From NCBI RefSeq assembly GCF_029167625.1, contig NZ_CP119145.1, positions 3,782,001-3,846,000 on the forward strand: 64,000 nucleotides of DNA. The letters are read 5' to 3'. The position numbers were made by a program, and so were the translations under genes. This document shows, piece by piece, positions 35,029 through 44,370 of the stretch. Source of the stretch: Streptomyces sp. AM 4-1-1. GTDB lineage: Bacteria; Actinomycetota; Actinomycetes; Streptomycetales; Streptomycetaceae. Every line of letters starts with the position of its first letter. Positions within the stretch are counted from its first letter, which is position 1. Below the pieces are notes generated by a model that saw nothing but the letters and a program-made list of their open reading frames with translations, did no database searches and was not told the origin of the DNA.

Positions 35029-38000
35029 TCATCTCCTGTTCATGATTACCTTGTAATCGTAGTTCAGAACTCGCCCCGTCTCGGGATTGTAATAATAGTG
35101 CACCTGGAAGTCCCCGTAAGGTGACTGATGCGTCCTGGTCGTGTATTTTCCCCAGTCGCTGAGATTGCTTCCGTCCGACGTCATGGCCTCACGCACCGCG
35201 GGGTTGCCGATCTTTTCCCCATCGATCACCCGCCGCGAGTCGGTGATGGCCTCGGGCGTGAGCCGGCCGTTCTCGTTGAAGATCGAGCCCGCCGACTCCC
35301 TGCGCAGCTGTTCGGCGAGCCGCTGCCCCTCGGACGAGCCCGGCACGAAGTTCTCGTTGACGTCCTTGCCCTCCCGGCCCGTGTCGTTCAGACAGCGAGG
35401 AGCCAAGCCCAGGGGGTCGGACCAGGTATGCGGATTGTGCACGTACGTCGATGGGTTGGGCGCCGGAGACAGACCCAGCGGGTCCGGTGTCAGGAAGCGG
35501 GCGGTCTCGGGGTCGTAGTAACGGTGGTGGCTGTGGTGCAGACCGGTCTCGGGGTCGTAGTACTGGCCGGGGAAGCGGAGGGGTGTGTACGCCGTGCTGC
35601 GTCTGGCCCAGGTGGTGGTGCCCCAGAGGGTGGTGCGGGTGTGCCAGGCCAAGGAGCCCGATTCGTCGACGAGCTCCGTGGGTGCGCCGACCAGATTGGT
35701 CACGATGGCGAAGAAGCGTTCGTCCACCGTGCGCTGGGAGCCATCGGCGGAAAGGATTCGTTCGGTCTGGGCCAACGGCCGGAGCCCCTGGTAGTCCCAG
35801 GTGAGAACGACGGGTCGGGGCAGTCCGGTCGCGGTGGTCGTCTGTTCGCAGAGGGTGGTGCCGTCCCAGGTGAAACGGGTCCTCTCGACCACGGTCCGGC
35901 GGTCGCCGCCGAGGCGCTCCTTGGTGACTCGGCGGCCCACCGGGTCGTAGCGGTACCGCCAACAGGTGCCGTCCGGGGTGGTGACCGCGGCCAGGCGGTC
36001 TTCCGTGTCCCACTCGTACCGCCAGGTGTCCGGCTTGCGGGAGAGCCTGGTCCTTTGGCGCAGGATGATGCGGCCGGCGGCGTCGTGCTCGTACCTCGTC
36101 CTCCCAGCACGGGTGATGGTTGTGCCGGTGTGCGAACGGGTGCCGGTGGCTTCGTGACCCGGGTGGGACGAGGGCCAGGAGGCGGCGGTCTGATTGCCGG
36201 CGGCGTCGTAGGCGTACGACTCGTTCCAGTTGGCGGCCGTGACCCGGGTGACGCGGCCGGCGTCGTCCAGGTCGAAGCGGTGGGCCCCGTTCAGGGAGTC
36301 GTCCAGGCCGGTGAGATATCCGTCGGCACGGTAGGTGTAGGAGCGTGAGTTCAGGGTGGCGCGGTCGCGGCCGACAAGATGCTGGGTGCTGAGCCGGCCC
36401 GCCTCGTCCCAGGTGGAGGTGAGGGTGAAGGCGTCACCGACAGCGCGCTCCAGTTCACGGCCGACGGCGTCGTGGGCGAAGGTGATGCGCCTTTCACCGG
36501 CGGTCATTTCGGTGGGACGGCCCGCTGCGTCGTACCCATAGGTGGTGCGCTGGCCGGTGGGAGTGACCCGGCGGGTGCGCCGACCCAGAGCGTCGTACGT
36601 ATACGTGGTGGCGTGGCCGTCCACAAGCTCCGTCTTCACGCGCCCGGCGCGGTCGTACTGGCGGATCAACTCGGTGTCGGGGCCGGTCGCCTGCACCATC
36701 CGTCCCGCGGCGTCGTACGCGTACGTGGTCACCCGGCCGACGACATCCTTGTGGATCACACGGCCGAGTGCGTCGTGAGCATAGGAGATGGTCTCCCCGA
36801 GCGGGGTGACGGAGGCGGTCATCCTCCCGGCCGCGTCGACGGTGTAGCCCACGGTGCGCCCGTCGAAGTCGTTCTCCGAGACCAACCGGCCGGCCCGGTC
36901 GTAAGCGTACGACCAGGTGAGTCCCTGCGGGTTGGTGACCTGAGTGAGGCGCAGCTCCGCGTCGTGCGTGAACTCGTACCGGGACCCGTCGGGATCGGTC
37001 CGGGCCGACAGCAGGTCGAAGTGGGTGTACTCGAAACGGCTGGTTCCGCCGACGGGATCGGTATGGCTGAGTGGGTTGCCCTCACCGTCGTAGGTCCATG
37101 ACTCCACGGCCCCGTCGGGGCCCGTGCGCTCGGAGAGTTCACCGTCCACGGTCCATCGCAGCAGGGTCACGCGTCCCAGAGGGTCGGTGGCGCGTACGGG
37201 ACGGCCCAGCGGGTCCCGGTCGTAGCGGGTGGTGCCCCCGAGCGGGTCGGTGATCTCCAGGGGCAATCCGGCAGGGTCGCAACGGACACCGGTCACGTTC
37301 CCCAGTGCGTCGGTGACCGAGGCGACCCGGCCCGCCGCGTCATAGGTGTAGCGGGTGGTGCTGCCGCCCGGCTCGGTGACCGCGGTGCGGTTGCCGCGGT
37401 CGTCGAACTCCTGGAGGCGTCGGGAGCCGTCCGGCTTCATGAGCGCGGTCACGAGCCCCAACCGGTTCCGGACGACATCCAGTCGGGTGCCGTCCGCCTG
37501 GGTGATCCCGGAAACTCTGCCCTTTTCGTCGTACGAGAACGTGGTGGTGTGCCCCAGCGCGTCAGTGTGCCTCAGCTGGTTCCCGTCGGCGTCGAAGGCG
37601 TGGCGGGTGGTGTTGCCCAACGGGTCCGTGGTGGCCAGGACCCGGCACCCGCCGTCGACGAGATGCCGTGTGGAGCGACCATCGGCGGTGGTGAGGGTAG
37701 TGGTTCGGTTGCCCGTGGACGGATCGGGTTCGTCGTATGCCAGGGTGAGATGGAAGTGACCCGCCTCACCGCCCTCCGCGGCGACCCGGTCCAGGTCGTC
37801 GTAGACGTAGCTGTAGCGGCTGTTGTTGGAATCCATCCAGGTCGTCACCCTGCGGCGATCGTCGTAGACGAAGGTGAGGGCGGCGCCCGACGGTTTGACG
37901 ACGGTGGTGAGGTTGCCGTGCGTGTAGCCGTAGGTGCGCAGAGGATGGGGCGCCTCTGCACCGACGGCCGTGAGCGCTTCCCCGCGGGTCGTGGGGGTGA

Positions 38001-39777
38001 GCAGCGCCAGACCCGTCACGAGCCCGTCCGTCAGCGCCAGTCCCAGGTGGTAGCCAGCCGAGTGCACCAGGGCCGTGGGCGCGCCGTCGTCAGCGCGGTC
38101 GAAGGTGATGGTGTTGCCGTTGCGGTCACCGATCTGCCCGAGCCAGGCATCACCGTCGCCTCCTGGCTCAGCTCCGGACGGTGCGCCGAAATGGCGTACG
38201 AGACCGCTGTCGCGGTCGGTGACCGTGTAGTCGCCCGCCTCGTCGCGGCTGAGAGTGCTGCGTGATGTGCCGGATTCCGGGCGGGTCGGGAGTCCGGGCG
38301 CGGGGTGCGGATAGGTGATCAGCAGTCCGTCGTCGGTGACGTGAATGACGCCGGTGGCGTCGATCTCCAGGCGTTCGTCGACGGTGGAGGACCACGAGGG
38401 GCCGAAGAACCGGCCGGCGGTGTAGCCCGACTCCACCCGGCGGGTGAAGGCCAGGGGCAGCACCCCGGGGAGCACCACGTCGGTCTGGGGCAGGAACATG
38501 CGGCCGGAGGCGAGGTCGACCGGGTCCGTGCCCTCGGTGGTGCGCTCGCCGTCCGGGCGGTTGTGGGTGCCTTCCGGTGCGTCGTCCACGAGTCGGCGGG
38601 CCCGGTTGGCGTCGGAGGCCAGGTCGACGGCGTCCTTCACCACCCGGGCCCCCTTGACGCCCGCCCCCGCGCCGCCGGTCGCCACGGTGAGGGCCACGTC
38701 GGGCAGGACCCGGCCGAACCCTTCGGCCGGGTCCTTCATGAAGTCGGTGACCATCTGCCTGCCGGTGCCCCACGGGTCGTTGGCAACCTGGACGAGTCCG
38801 GCGACGGTGTTGTTGAGCGACAGCGCGTACTCCGCCGGGTGCGTGATGTTGTACGCGTCCAGGGGATTGACGCTGCGCGCGAAGGCCAGGATTCCCGCCG
38901 TGCCCTTGACGGCTCCGCCCGCGATGTGGGTCCGCATCACCTGGTACTCGGCGAGCCCGTCCATGGCCTGTTCGGCGTACCGCGGCTTCTCCGGCGCCGC
39001 GTCCCGCGCCGCGGTCACCGCACGGCGGGCCGTCTCCGCCGCCGTGTTGCGCTGCTTACGCGCCTCCGCGAGCAACTCCTGCGCCTCGTCCGTCCCCGCC
39101 TTGCCCGGATCGCTGAACGCGCCCGGCCTCGGCGGCAGCGCGGCAGGGTCACGCTCGTCGGCGGGCTTGGCGTTGTAGGCATCGACGGCCTTGTTGTACG
39201 TGGACGTCTTCTCGTCGTACGCGTCCCTGGCCTCCTCCGACGCCTTCGTCCCGGCCTTCCACTTGTCGATCGCGGTCTGCGCCTGGCCCTGCGCCCACTC
39301 CACGGTCCCGGCGAACGCGTCCAGCGCGCCCGCCGCCTTCTCGAACGCGTCGGCGGCCTTGAACCACTTCGGCGGCTCGATGGCCACCGACTCCCGGAAC
39401 GCGTCCGCGGCCTGCCCCTTGATCGCGGAGGAATTCAGCCCCTTCAGCCCACTGCCGACCTTGTCCAACGCGCCTTGCAGTCTGCGCAGGTGGGTGGCGG
39501 TGGAACGGATCTTGGAAGGGCTGCCGTAGATCAGCTTCGTCTTGTCCTCGGTCTGCCCGAGGTCCATCTCGTCGACCTCGGCGCCCATCCGGTTCGCCAC
39601 CGAGCGGGACTTCTCGCGGACCCAGTCCGCCCCGGACTCCCAACCGACGTCCTCCAGTCGGCCACCGGTCCAGTTCCCGGCGTCCTCGACCCGGTCACCG
39701 GCCCATTCGACACCGTCCTCGACCGCGTTCTCGACGACGTCGGGAGTGATGTCCCGGACGAAATCCCCGAAGCCCAT
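35029..39777 (-). CDS. RHS-repeat polymorphic toxin 2
   Basis: A 1582-residue paralogue of RHS toxin 1, closely matching it from the first residue (MGFGDFVRDITPDVVENAV) through the helical N-domain, the DPVDLASGRMFLPQTDV junction and the YD-repeat shell to SDPLGLAP. Only the last ~120 residues differ. The tip contains LTPEAITDSRRVIDGEKIGN, DGSNLSDWGKYTT and FQVHYYYNPETGRVLNYDYK; I do not know its fold, though a small nuclease is plausible. ATG 39777 was set by alignment; the open frame continues upstream with unrelated composition. The helper gene found before RHS 1 is missing here except for a stump. Confidence 0.9.
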   Translation of the reverse strand: MGFGDFVRDITPDVVENAVEDGVEWAGDRVEDAGNWTGGRLEDVGWESGADWVREKSRSVANRMGAEVDEMDLGQTEDKTKLIYGSPSKIRSTATHLRRLQGALDKVGSGLKGLNSSAIKGQAADAFRESVAIEPPKWFKAADAFEKAAGALDAFAGTVEWAQGQAQTAIDKWKAGTKASEEARDAYDEKTSTYNKAVDAYNAKPADERDPAALPPRPGAFSDPGKAGTDEAQELLAEARKQRNTAAETARRAVTAARDAAPEKPRYAEQAMDGLAEYQVMRTHIAGGAVKGTAGILAFARSVNPLDAYNITHPAEYALSLNNTVAGLVQVANDPWGTGRQMVTDFMKDPAEGFGRVLPDVALTVATGGAGAGVKGARVVKDAVDLASDANRARRLVDDAPEGTHNRPDGERTTEGTDPVDLASGRMFLPQTDVVLPGVLPLAFTRRVESGYTAGRFFGPSWSSTVDERLEIDATGVIHVTDDGLLITYPHPAPGLPTRPESGTSRSTLSRDEAGDYTVTDRDSGLVRHFGAPSGAEPGGDGDAWLGQIGDRNGNTITFDRADDGAPTALVHSAGYHLGLALTDGLVTGLALLTPTTRGEALTAVGAEAPHPLRTYGYTHGNLTTVVKPSGAALTFVYDDRRRVTTWMDSNNSRYSYVYDDLDRVAAEGGEAGHFHLTLAYDEPDPSTGNRTTTLTTADGRSTRHLVDGGCRVLATTDPLGNTTRHAFDADGNQLRHTDALGHTTTFSYDEKGRVSGITQADGTRLDVVRNRLGLVTALMKPDGSRRLQEFDDRGNRTAVTEPGGSTTRYTYDAAGRVASVTDALGNVTGVRCDPAGLPLEITDPLGGTTRYDRDPLGRPVRATDPLGRVTLLRWTVDGELSERTGPDGAVESWTYDGEGNPLSHTDPVGGTSRFEYTHFDLLSARTDPDGSRYEFTHDAELRLTQVTNPQGLTWSYAYDRAGRLVSENDFDGRTVGYTVDAAGRMTASVTPLGETISYAHDALGRVIHKDVVGRVTTYAYDAAGRMVQATGPDTELIRQYDRAGRVKTELVDGHATTYTYDALGRRTRRVTPTGQRTTYGYDAAGRPTEMTAGERRITFAHDAVGRELERAVGDAFTLTSTWDEAGRLSTQHLVGRDRATLNSRSYTYRADGYLTGLDDSLNGAHRFDLDDAGRVTRVTAANWNESYAYDAAGNQTAASWPSSHPGHEATGTRSHTGTTITRAGRTRYEHDAAGRIILRQRTRLSRKPDTWRYEWDTEDRLAAVTTPDGTCWRYRYDPVGRRVTKERLGGDRRTVVERTRFTWDGTTLCEQTTTATGLPRPVVLTWDYQGLRPLAQTERILSADGSQRTVDERFFAIVTNLVGAPTELVDESGSLAWHTRTTLWGTTTWARRSTAYTPLRFPGQYYDPETGLHHSHHRYYDPETARFLTPDPLGLSPAPNPSTYVHNPHTWSDPLGLAPRCLNDTGREGKDVNENFVPGSSEGQRLAEQLRRESAGSIFNENGRLTPEAITDSRRVIDGEKIGNPAVREAMTSDGSNLSDWGKYTTRTHQSPYGDFQVHYYYNPETGRVLNYDYKVIMNRR

Positions 39778-39789
39778 GTACTCCCATCC

Positions 39790-39881
39790 CCCCGTTGCCC
39801 TACTGCTGTCGTTGCCGGGCCCCTTCCTCGGGCCGGCTCCTCGGGCGAAAGTCCGAACATGTCGTCCACGGACCGGTCGAA
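39790..39881 (-). pseudogene. stump of the RHS partner gene
   Basis: Reading the minus strand from 39881 gives FDRSVDDMFGLSPEEPAR, which aligns with FERAVDGALGPSPEERAQ at the end of the partner gene before RHS 1 (15159-15809). Both continue into GGGCAACGGGGGG just before the RHS start. Upstream of 39881 the similarity stops. So the ancestor of RHS 2 had the partner gene and lost all but its last ~28 codons, or was copied with only that piece. Confidence 0.75.
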
Positions 39882-40094
39882 CGCCCCTGGCCTGCGCCCA
39901 GCAAGTTGCACAACTGCCCTGCCCTGGACCGCTGTTCCCCCGAACACCGGCCCTCCCCGTATCCTTCCAGGTCATTCGTGACGATGCCGGTAGGGGGCCG
40001 GTGCGGCTCCTCGGAGTGAGACGGGGGAGGGAAGGCCCGTCGAGGCGGATGAGCCGTCCCGCGCCCGGATCGAGCGGGCGGGCGGGCGGGCGGA

Positions 40095-40928
40095 TCAGCG
40101 CAGTCCGGCGAAGAGATCGTTCTCGGGTACGGCAGCCCCGGTGGCGTCCTTTACGCGTACGAAGGTCTCCGTGCCCATCAACTCGCCGAACCTCTCCTTG
40201 CCCATCTTGAGGAAGAAGATGTTCTCGCCCTGACTGGCGTGCGCTGCCAGCGCATCGAACTTCTGACCGCTGAACGCCGTGGTGTCCACCCACGTGGTGA
40301 TCTCATCGTCGGGGAGGCCGATCTCGGCCAGCGCGGCGACCTCGGCGGGATCCGGCTCCGGCATGTCCTCCTGGAACTCGCGCATGGTCTCCCCGAACCG
40401 CTGCATCATCGAGCGGGGCATCGTCGTCCAGTACACCTTCGGTGTCAGCGCGGTCATCTCCAGCGCCGCCATCGTGATGCGGTGGGCCTGGATGTGGTCG
40501 GGGTGGCCGTAGAAGCCGTTCTCGTCGTAGGTGACGACCACATCGGGTCGGTAGTGCCGCATGAGTTCCGCAAGGCGGGCGGCGCCTTCCTCCACGGGGG
40601 TCCGCCAGAAGGAACCGGGGGCGTCGTTGCTCGGCCAGCCCGCCATCCCGGAGTCGGCGTAGTCCAGCGTCTCCAGATCGCTGATCTTCAGGGCTTCACA
40701 GCTCGCCCCGAGTTCTTGACGGCGCATCGAGGCGACGGCCGCCGGATCGTGCCCGGGATCGCCCGGCTTGACACCCCCCGGTCCGTCACCGCAACCGCCG
40801 TCGGTGCATGTCACGAGAACCGTGCGGATGCCCTCCGCCGCGTACCGCGCGAGGACCCCTCCGGTTCCGGTGGCCTCGTCGTCGGGGTGGGCGTGTACTG
40901 CCATGAGCGTCAAGGGCCGGCCAGTCAT
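40095..40928 (-). CDS. PIG-L (LmbE-like) zinc-dependent N-deacetylase/amidase
   Basis: A 277-residue cytosolic enzyme of the LmbE/PIG-L family. The zinc motif is MAVHAHPDDEATG (His, Asp, Asp) and the third ligand is in GHPDHIQAH. Relatives in actinomycetes include MshB and Mca of mycothiol metabolism; VVTYDENGFYGHPDH is typical of that branch. ATG 40928 has a strong AGGAGG upstream. Monocistronic. Mycothiol conjugate cleavage is possible but not proven. Confidence 0.88.
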   Translation of the reverse strand: MTGRPLTLMAVHAHPDDEATGTGGVLARYAAEGIRTVLVTCTDGGCGDGPGGVKPGDPGHDPAAVASMRRQELGASCEALKISDLETLDYADSGMAGWPSNDAPGSFWRTPVEEGAARLAELMRHYRPDVVVTYDENGFYGHPDHIQAHRITMAALEMTALTPKVYWTTMPRSMMQRFGETMREFQEDMPEPDPAEVAALAEIGLPDDEITTWVDTTAFSGQKFDALAAHASQGENIFFLKMGKERFGELMGTETFVRVKDATGAAVPENDLFAGLR

Positions 40929-41490
40929 GAAAAACAGTCCTCCTGCAGAACTACGTCTCGCTCCGAGTGCGCGGCGGCGTACCGCGATCCTGGGCCCGGG
41001 TTCTGGCGGGGCGGACGACCTTGTCGTCTCCGTGTTCCCCGCCGGTACGGCACCGGTCCCTCGGTTGCAACCGTGCCGGCCGGACCGGTTGTTCCCGGCG
41101 CGGCCGCTCGGCCTTCCGGACATCGGCGTTTCAACGTGAACGAGGTACCGGCGCGACCCGTACGTCTCAGTGCCACGTCGGACCCGGCGCGACCCGTACG
41201 TCTCAGTGCCACGCCGGGTCCGACCTGGTGACCGCTGTCCACCGCTCCGAAGGGCACGGCTGGCGCACCCGCCTAGCACCGGCTCGTGCAGGACGAATCG
41301 CCGTCGGCAGACGAACCCCTCTCAGGGGTGCCGAACCCGGAGCATGTGGCGCAGGTCCCTGGCTGGAGACGTACGCGCACAGGGACGGACCCGGGTCACG
41401 GAACTTGTCGAGTCGCCTTGAGTTCAAGTGCGGTTGAGGCTTTAGCGTCAAGCCTCCAGTGACCAACGCCTGACGACGGGAGAAGACCCC
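40929..41490. other. gene-free stretch with direct repeats and a relic element end
   Basis: About 560 bases with no credible gene. It contains the 30-bp direct repeats at 41148-41213 and, at 41228-41270, a segment (ACCGCTCCGAAGGGCACGG) resembling the left-end sequence of the tRNA-linked elements. Confidence 0.5.
41148..41224. repeat. 30-bp direct repeat pair with flanking inverted arms
   Basis: CCGGCGCGACCCGTACGTCT and ten following bases occur at 41148-41177 and again at 41184-41213. GTCGGACCCGGC (41177-41188) is the exact inverse of GCCGGGTCCGAC (41213-41224). Purpose unknown. Confidence 0.75.
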
Positions 41491-42324
41491 ATGATCCTCG
41501 TGACCGGGGCCACCGGAAATATTGGACGAGCCCTCGTGAAGGAGCTCCAGGCGTTCGGCGCCGGGCCGCTGAGGGGGCTCACTCGCGACACCGTGCGGGC
41601 CGCGCTTCCGGATGGGGTCGAAGCCGTCGAGGGGGACTTGACCCGGACGGCCTCGTTGAAGCCGGCGCTGGAGGGCGTGCGTTCGCTGTTCCTCGTCTCA
41701 CGCGTGGGCTCGGACGCCGACATCCTCCACGCTGCCGGCCGGGCGGGGGTGGAACACGTGGTGTTGGTGTCGTCCATCACCGTCGAGACTCATCCGCACC
41801 TCGGTCCCGCCGGCGAGAACTCGGCTGTCGAACGCCTGCTCAAGGACAGCGGGATGGCGTGGACGATCCTGCGGCCGACGCAGTTCGCCTCGAACGCGAT
41901 GTGGTGGGCGGAGGTGATCCGCGAACACGGGACGGTCCGCGTGCCCTATGCGGAGGTCGGCCTCCCCACGATCCACCCCGCGGACATAGCGTCGGTGGCC
42001 CGTGCGGCGCTGACCGAGCCCGGCCACCGCGAGCGGACATATGCGCTGACCGGTCCGGAGAGGATCACCGCCCGTCAGCAGGTCGGGGCCATCGCGGCAG
42101 TACTGGGACGGGAGGTGCCCTTCGCCGAGATCGGCCGGCAGGAGGCTCATCGCCAGATGGCCACCTTCCTCGGCGACGAAGCCGCTGACGCGGTGCTCGA
42201 CGTGACCGGCGGCGATGTCAACGAGGAGCTGCTCACAGTGCGTGACACGGTTTCCCGGATCACCGGTTCCCCGGCGAGGACGTTTCATCAATGGGCCTCG
42301 GAGAATGCCGCGGCCTTCGCATGA
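41491..42324 (+). CDS. NmrA-like NAD(P)-binding reductase
   Basis: A 277-residue short-chain-dehydrogenase-related protein. The Rossmann motif LVTGATGNIGRAL opens it; the active-site Tyr/Lys pair of classical SDRs is absent, as in the NmrA/QOR2 group. Conserved ERLLKDSGMAWTILRPTQF and TYALTGPERIT are typical of that group. It may be a quinone reductase or a redox-sensing regulator. A purine-rich site precedes ATG 41491. Monocistronic. Confidence 0.85.
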   Translation: MILVTGATGNIGRALVKELQAFGAGPLRGLTRDTVRAALPDGVEAVEGDLTRTASLKPALEGVRSLFLVSRVGSDADILHAAGRAGVEHVVLVSSITVETHPHLGPAGENSAVERLLKDSGMAWTILRPTQFASNAMWWAEVIREHGTVRVPYAEVGLPTIHPADIASVARAALTEPGHRERTYALTGPERITARQQVGAIAAVLGREVPFAEIGRQEAHRQMATFLGDEAADAVLDVTGGDVNEELLTVRDTVSRITGSPARTFHQWASENAAAFA

Positions 42325-42969
42325 GCCGACGATCCGATACGCACTCACCGTTGGCCGACGGCCGGGCGGCCGGCCGCCTTTCACGCACTGAGGGAGCCGG
42401 CCATGGCGCTGAGGGAGTCCTGAGTCTCTTCGGGAGACGCTGACCTGGAGAACGACCGGCTGCGGCGTCGATGTTCATCGTGGCTGTCAGGACACGAAGG
42501 CGATCTGCACGTTCAGGCTCCGGTAGCCGACTGGAGGGTACGGCCCGCGGTGGAGTCCTGGGGGTGGACGTCATGCTCGGCTCGGTGACCCGGTACTTCC
42601 GATCTCGCCGCAGGATCGCCGCCTGGCGAGTGACGTGGGGACCACCCGACGCTGCGTAGGCATGCCCGCCGCTGCGTCGCCCCGGGGTCGTGCCGCAGCG
42701 GCTTCGTTCGGGCCTTTGCTGACCGCTGTTCGTCGTTTTGACTGGCACGTGGTGGCACGCTCCCCGGGTGGCCGGCTGAGGCGGGTGGTTCGGCTGAGAC
42801 GCGGTGGACGGTTGAGACGCGGATGGCCGGCCGAGACGCGGATGGTCGTCCGAGAGCGGGACCGGCCGGCCGCGGGGCCCGGTACGGCCGCAGGGCCCGG
42901 ACCGTGTGTCGCGCGTGTGTCGCGGTCCGGGCCCTGCCCCGTGCGGTGCCGCCCTGCGGCGGCGGTGCG
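42325..42969. other. gene-free stretch with degenerate repeats
   Basis: About 645 bases with no believable gene. Bases 42796-42851 are three degenerate ~19-bp repeats starting GAGACGCGG. At 42719-42759 a segment TGACCGCTGTT...GGCACG-N4-GGCACG resembles the arm region of the downstream elements. Confidence 0.5.
42796..42851. repeat. three degenerate ~19-bp repeats
   Basis: Units beginning GAGACGCGG start at 42796, 42814 and 42833. The GC-rich context makes this weak; there is no open frame that uses it. Confidence 0.5.
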
Positions 42970-43185
42970 TCAGCTCTGCGCGGTGTCGTCGCCTGCCTGT
43001 CCTGCGTCCTCGGCCGCACCTGCCTTCTCGCGCATCTTGCGCACCAGCTCCGCCTTCTGGTCGGCGGCACTCTTGCGGTCGAGGTTGCGGTGCGGGCCGT
43101 TGTTCTGCCGCTCGGCGCGGGACAGCCTCTTGCGCTGGCCGCCGCCCATGCCCACGGGGTTGTTGATGTTCTTGCTCACGGTCAT
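42970..43185 (-). CDS. DUF6243 small basic protein
   Basis: A 71-residue basic protein with the pattern seen in streptomycete DUF6243 proteins: GMGGGQRKRLSRAERQNNGP, then RKSAADQKAELVRKMREKAG. Cytosolic, no known function. ATG 43185 has GGGAGAA upstream. Confidence 0.8.
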   Translation of the reverse strand: MTVSKNINNPVGMGGGQRKRLSRAERQNNGPHRNLDRKSAADQKAELVRKMREKAGAAEDAGQAGDDTAQS

Positions 43186-43468
43186 GGATTCTCCCGGAAT
43201 GATGTGAAGTGATCTACGGATTCATCGGTGGGGGACGGGTACGGCGACTGGGGGATGTCACGGGCCGCCGGAGAACCCGGCCGGCCCGTCACGAAAGTCC
43301 GGGGTCGAGGCGAGGCCAAGGCAGTCACGACACACGGATGGCACGCGTCAAAGAGATCCAGACAACAAAGAAGCCCCCGGTCCTCCCGGATGTCGAAGCC
43401 CATCGCACCCCTTCAACCGGGGTGTTGCGACAACCAATGGAACTCAAGTCGGCTGTGACCTTTTCATG

Positions 43469-43510
43469 GGGTGGGTGACGAGCATCGAGCTCGCGCTCTG
43501 AGCTTGGGAA
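43469..43510. repeat. degenerate att site (inner copy of the tRNA-Gly 3' half)
   Basis: Matches 38 of 42 positions of the tRNA-Gly 3' segment, ending in the identical CTCGCGCTCTGAGCTTGGGA A. The anticodon-stem 5' half and D-arm are absent, so this is not a gene but an old attachment site. TTTTCATGGGG in front of it matches TTTTTCATGGAG in front of the 44815 copy. Confidence 0.85.
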
Positions 43511-43621
43511 TCAACGGCTCTTGGGCAGTCAAAGTTCCTTTGACCTGCATTTTCGTCTGGGTGGGGCGAGGTTGGCGCGGTCTCTGGGCACTGCTCTTGA
43601 CCGCTGTTGTCCGCTCCGAAG

Positions 43622-43638
43622 GGCACGGATGGGGCACG
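43622..43638. promoter_or_regulatory. putative integrase arm-type sites, inner relic
   Basis: GGCACG-GATGG-GGCACG, two hexamers 11 bases apart. The same spacing occurs at both ends of the outer element. Confidence 0.5.
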
Positions 43639-43698
43639 GTCGTTGAGGTCTGAGCAGCCTGATGTGCATCCTGTTAGCGCATGGTCTCTTTGCAGTCA

Positions 43699-44370
43699 TC
43701 AGTCTTCGTGCGGAGCCTCCTGCTCCTGGAGTCGTTCGCCGATGTCGTCGCCCCATGCCTGTGCCCACTGCCGCAGCCCGGTGATTGCCTGCTCGTCGAG
43801 TCCGTAGGCGGCGAATTCTGTGTCGTCGATCCAGTCGGCTCCACCCAGTCGCGCTTGGAGCTCGCTCAGATCGAAGGAGTCGCGGGCATGGCGCCGTCCG
43901 AGCTCTTCGAGTTCGACGTGACTCCAGTGGTTCGCTGCGGCCTGAACGTCGATCAGGTCTCTGGCGAGCCCGCGGTCGGACAGCGCGCGGACCTTGGTTC
44001 CAACGACATCTTCGAGTGACAGCACCAAGCCGTGCTCGGTGTGCACAGGCGGTCGCCAGAGTGCTTCCTTGAGGATGTCGACTTCGCACTCTTCACGGCT
44101 GGTGGGGTCGGTGACGATCAGGCGCGCGGACAGCGGGTCTGTTTCCAGAGCGCTGACCTGCCACCCGCGCTGCTCCAAGCCGATGCGCACGGCAGTCGCA
44201 ATGTCCTCCATGCGCTCGGGGTTCTCGGTCGCGACGTCGAGGTCCTGGCTGAGCCGGTCGACGAGGCCGTGCGCCTGGACCGCGTAGCCACCGGTAAGCG
44301 CCAGAGGGTATGCACCGCCTACGGCAAGCACGTCTGCAAGCAAGCGACGGTGCAGGTCGGTGAGGTTCAC
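43699..44370 (-). CDS. AbiEii/AbiGii-type nucleotidyltransferase toxin
   Basis: A 223-residue nucleotidyltransferase-fold protein. The core motif is ALTGGYAVQAHGLVDRLSQDLDV (GG...then DxD-type acidic pair DLD), with a further acid in ECEVDILKE. It matches the AbiEii toxin family, which adds nucleotides to RNA acceptors and blocks growth during phage infection. Start GTG 44370 overlaps the upstream stop (GTGA). It lies in a relic element, so it was probably retained as an addiction or defence module. Confidence 0.82.
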   Translation of the reverse strand: MNLTDLHRRLLADVLAVGGAYPLALTGGYAVQAHGLVDRLSQDLDVATENPERMEDIATAVRIGLEQRGWQVSALETDPLSARLIVTDPTSREECEVDILKEALWRPPVHTEHGLVLSLEDVVGTKVRALSDRGLARDLIDVQAAANHWSHVELEELGRRHARDSFDLSELQARLGGADWIDDTEFAAYGLDEQAITGLRQWAQAWGDDIGERLQEQEAPHED

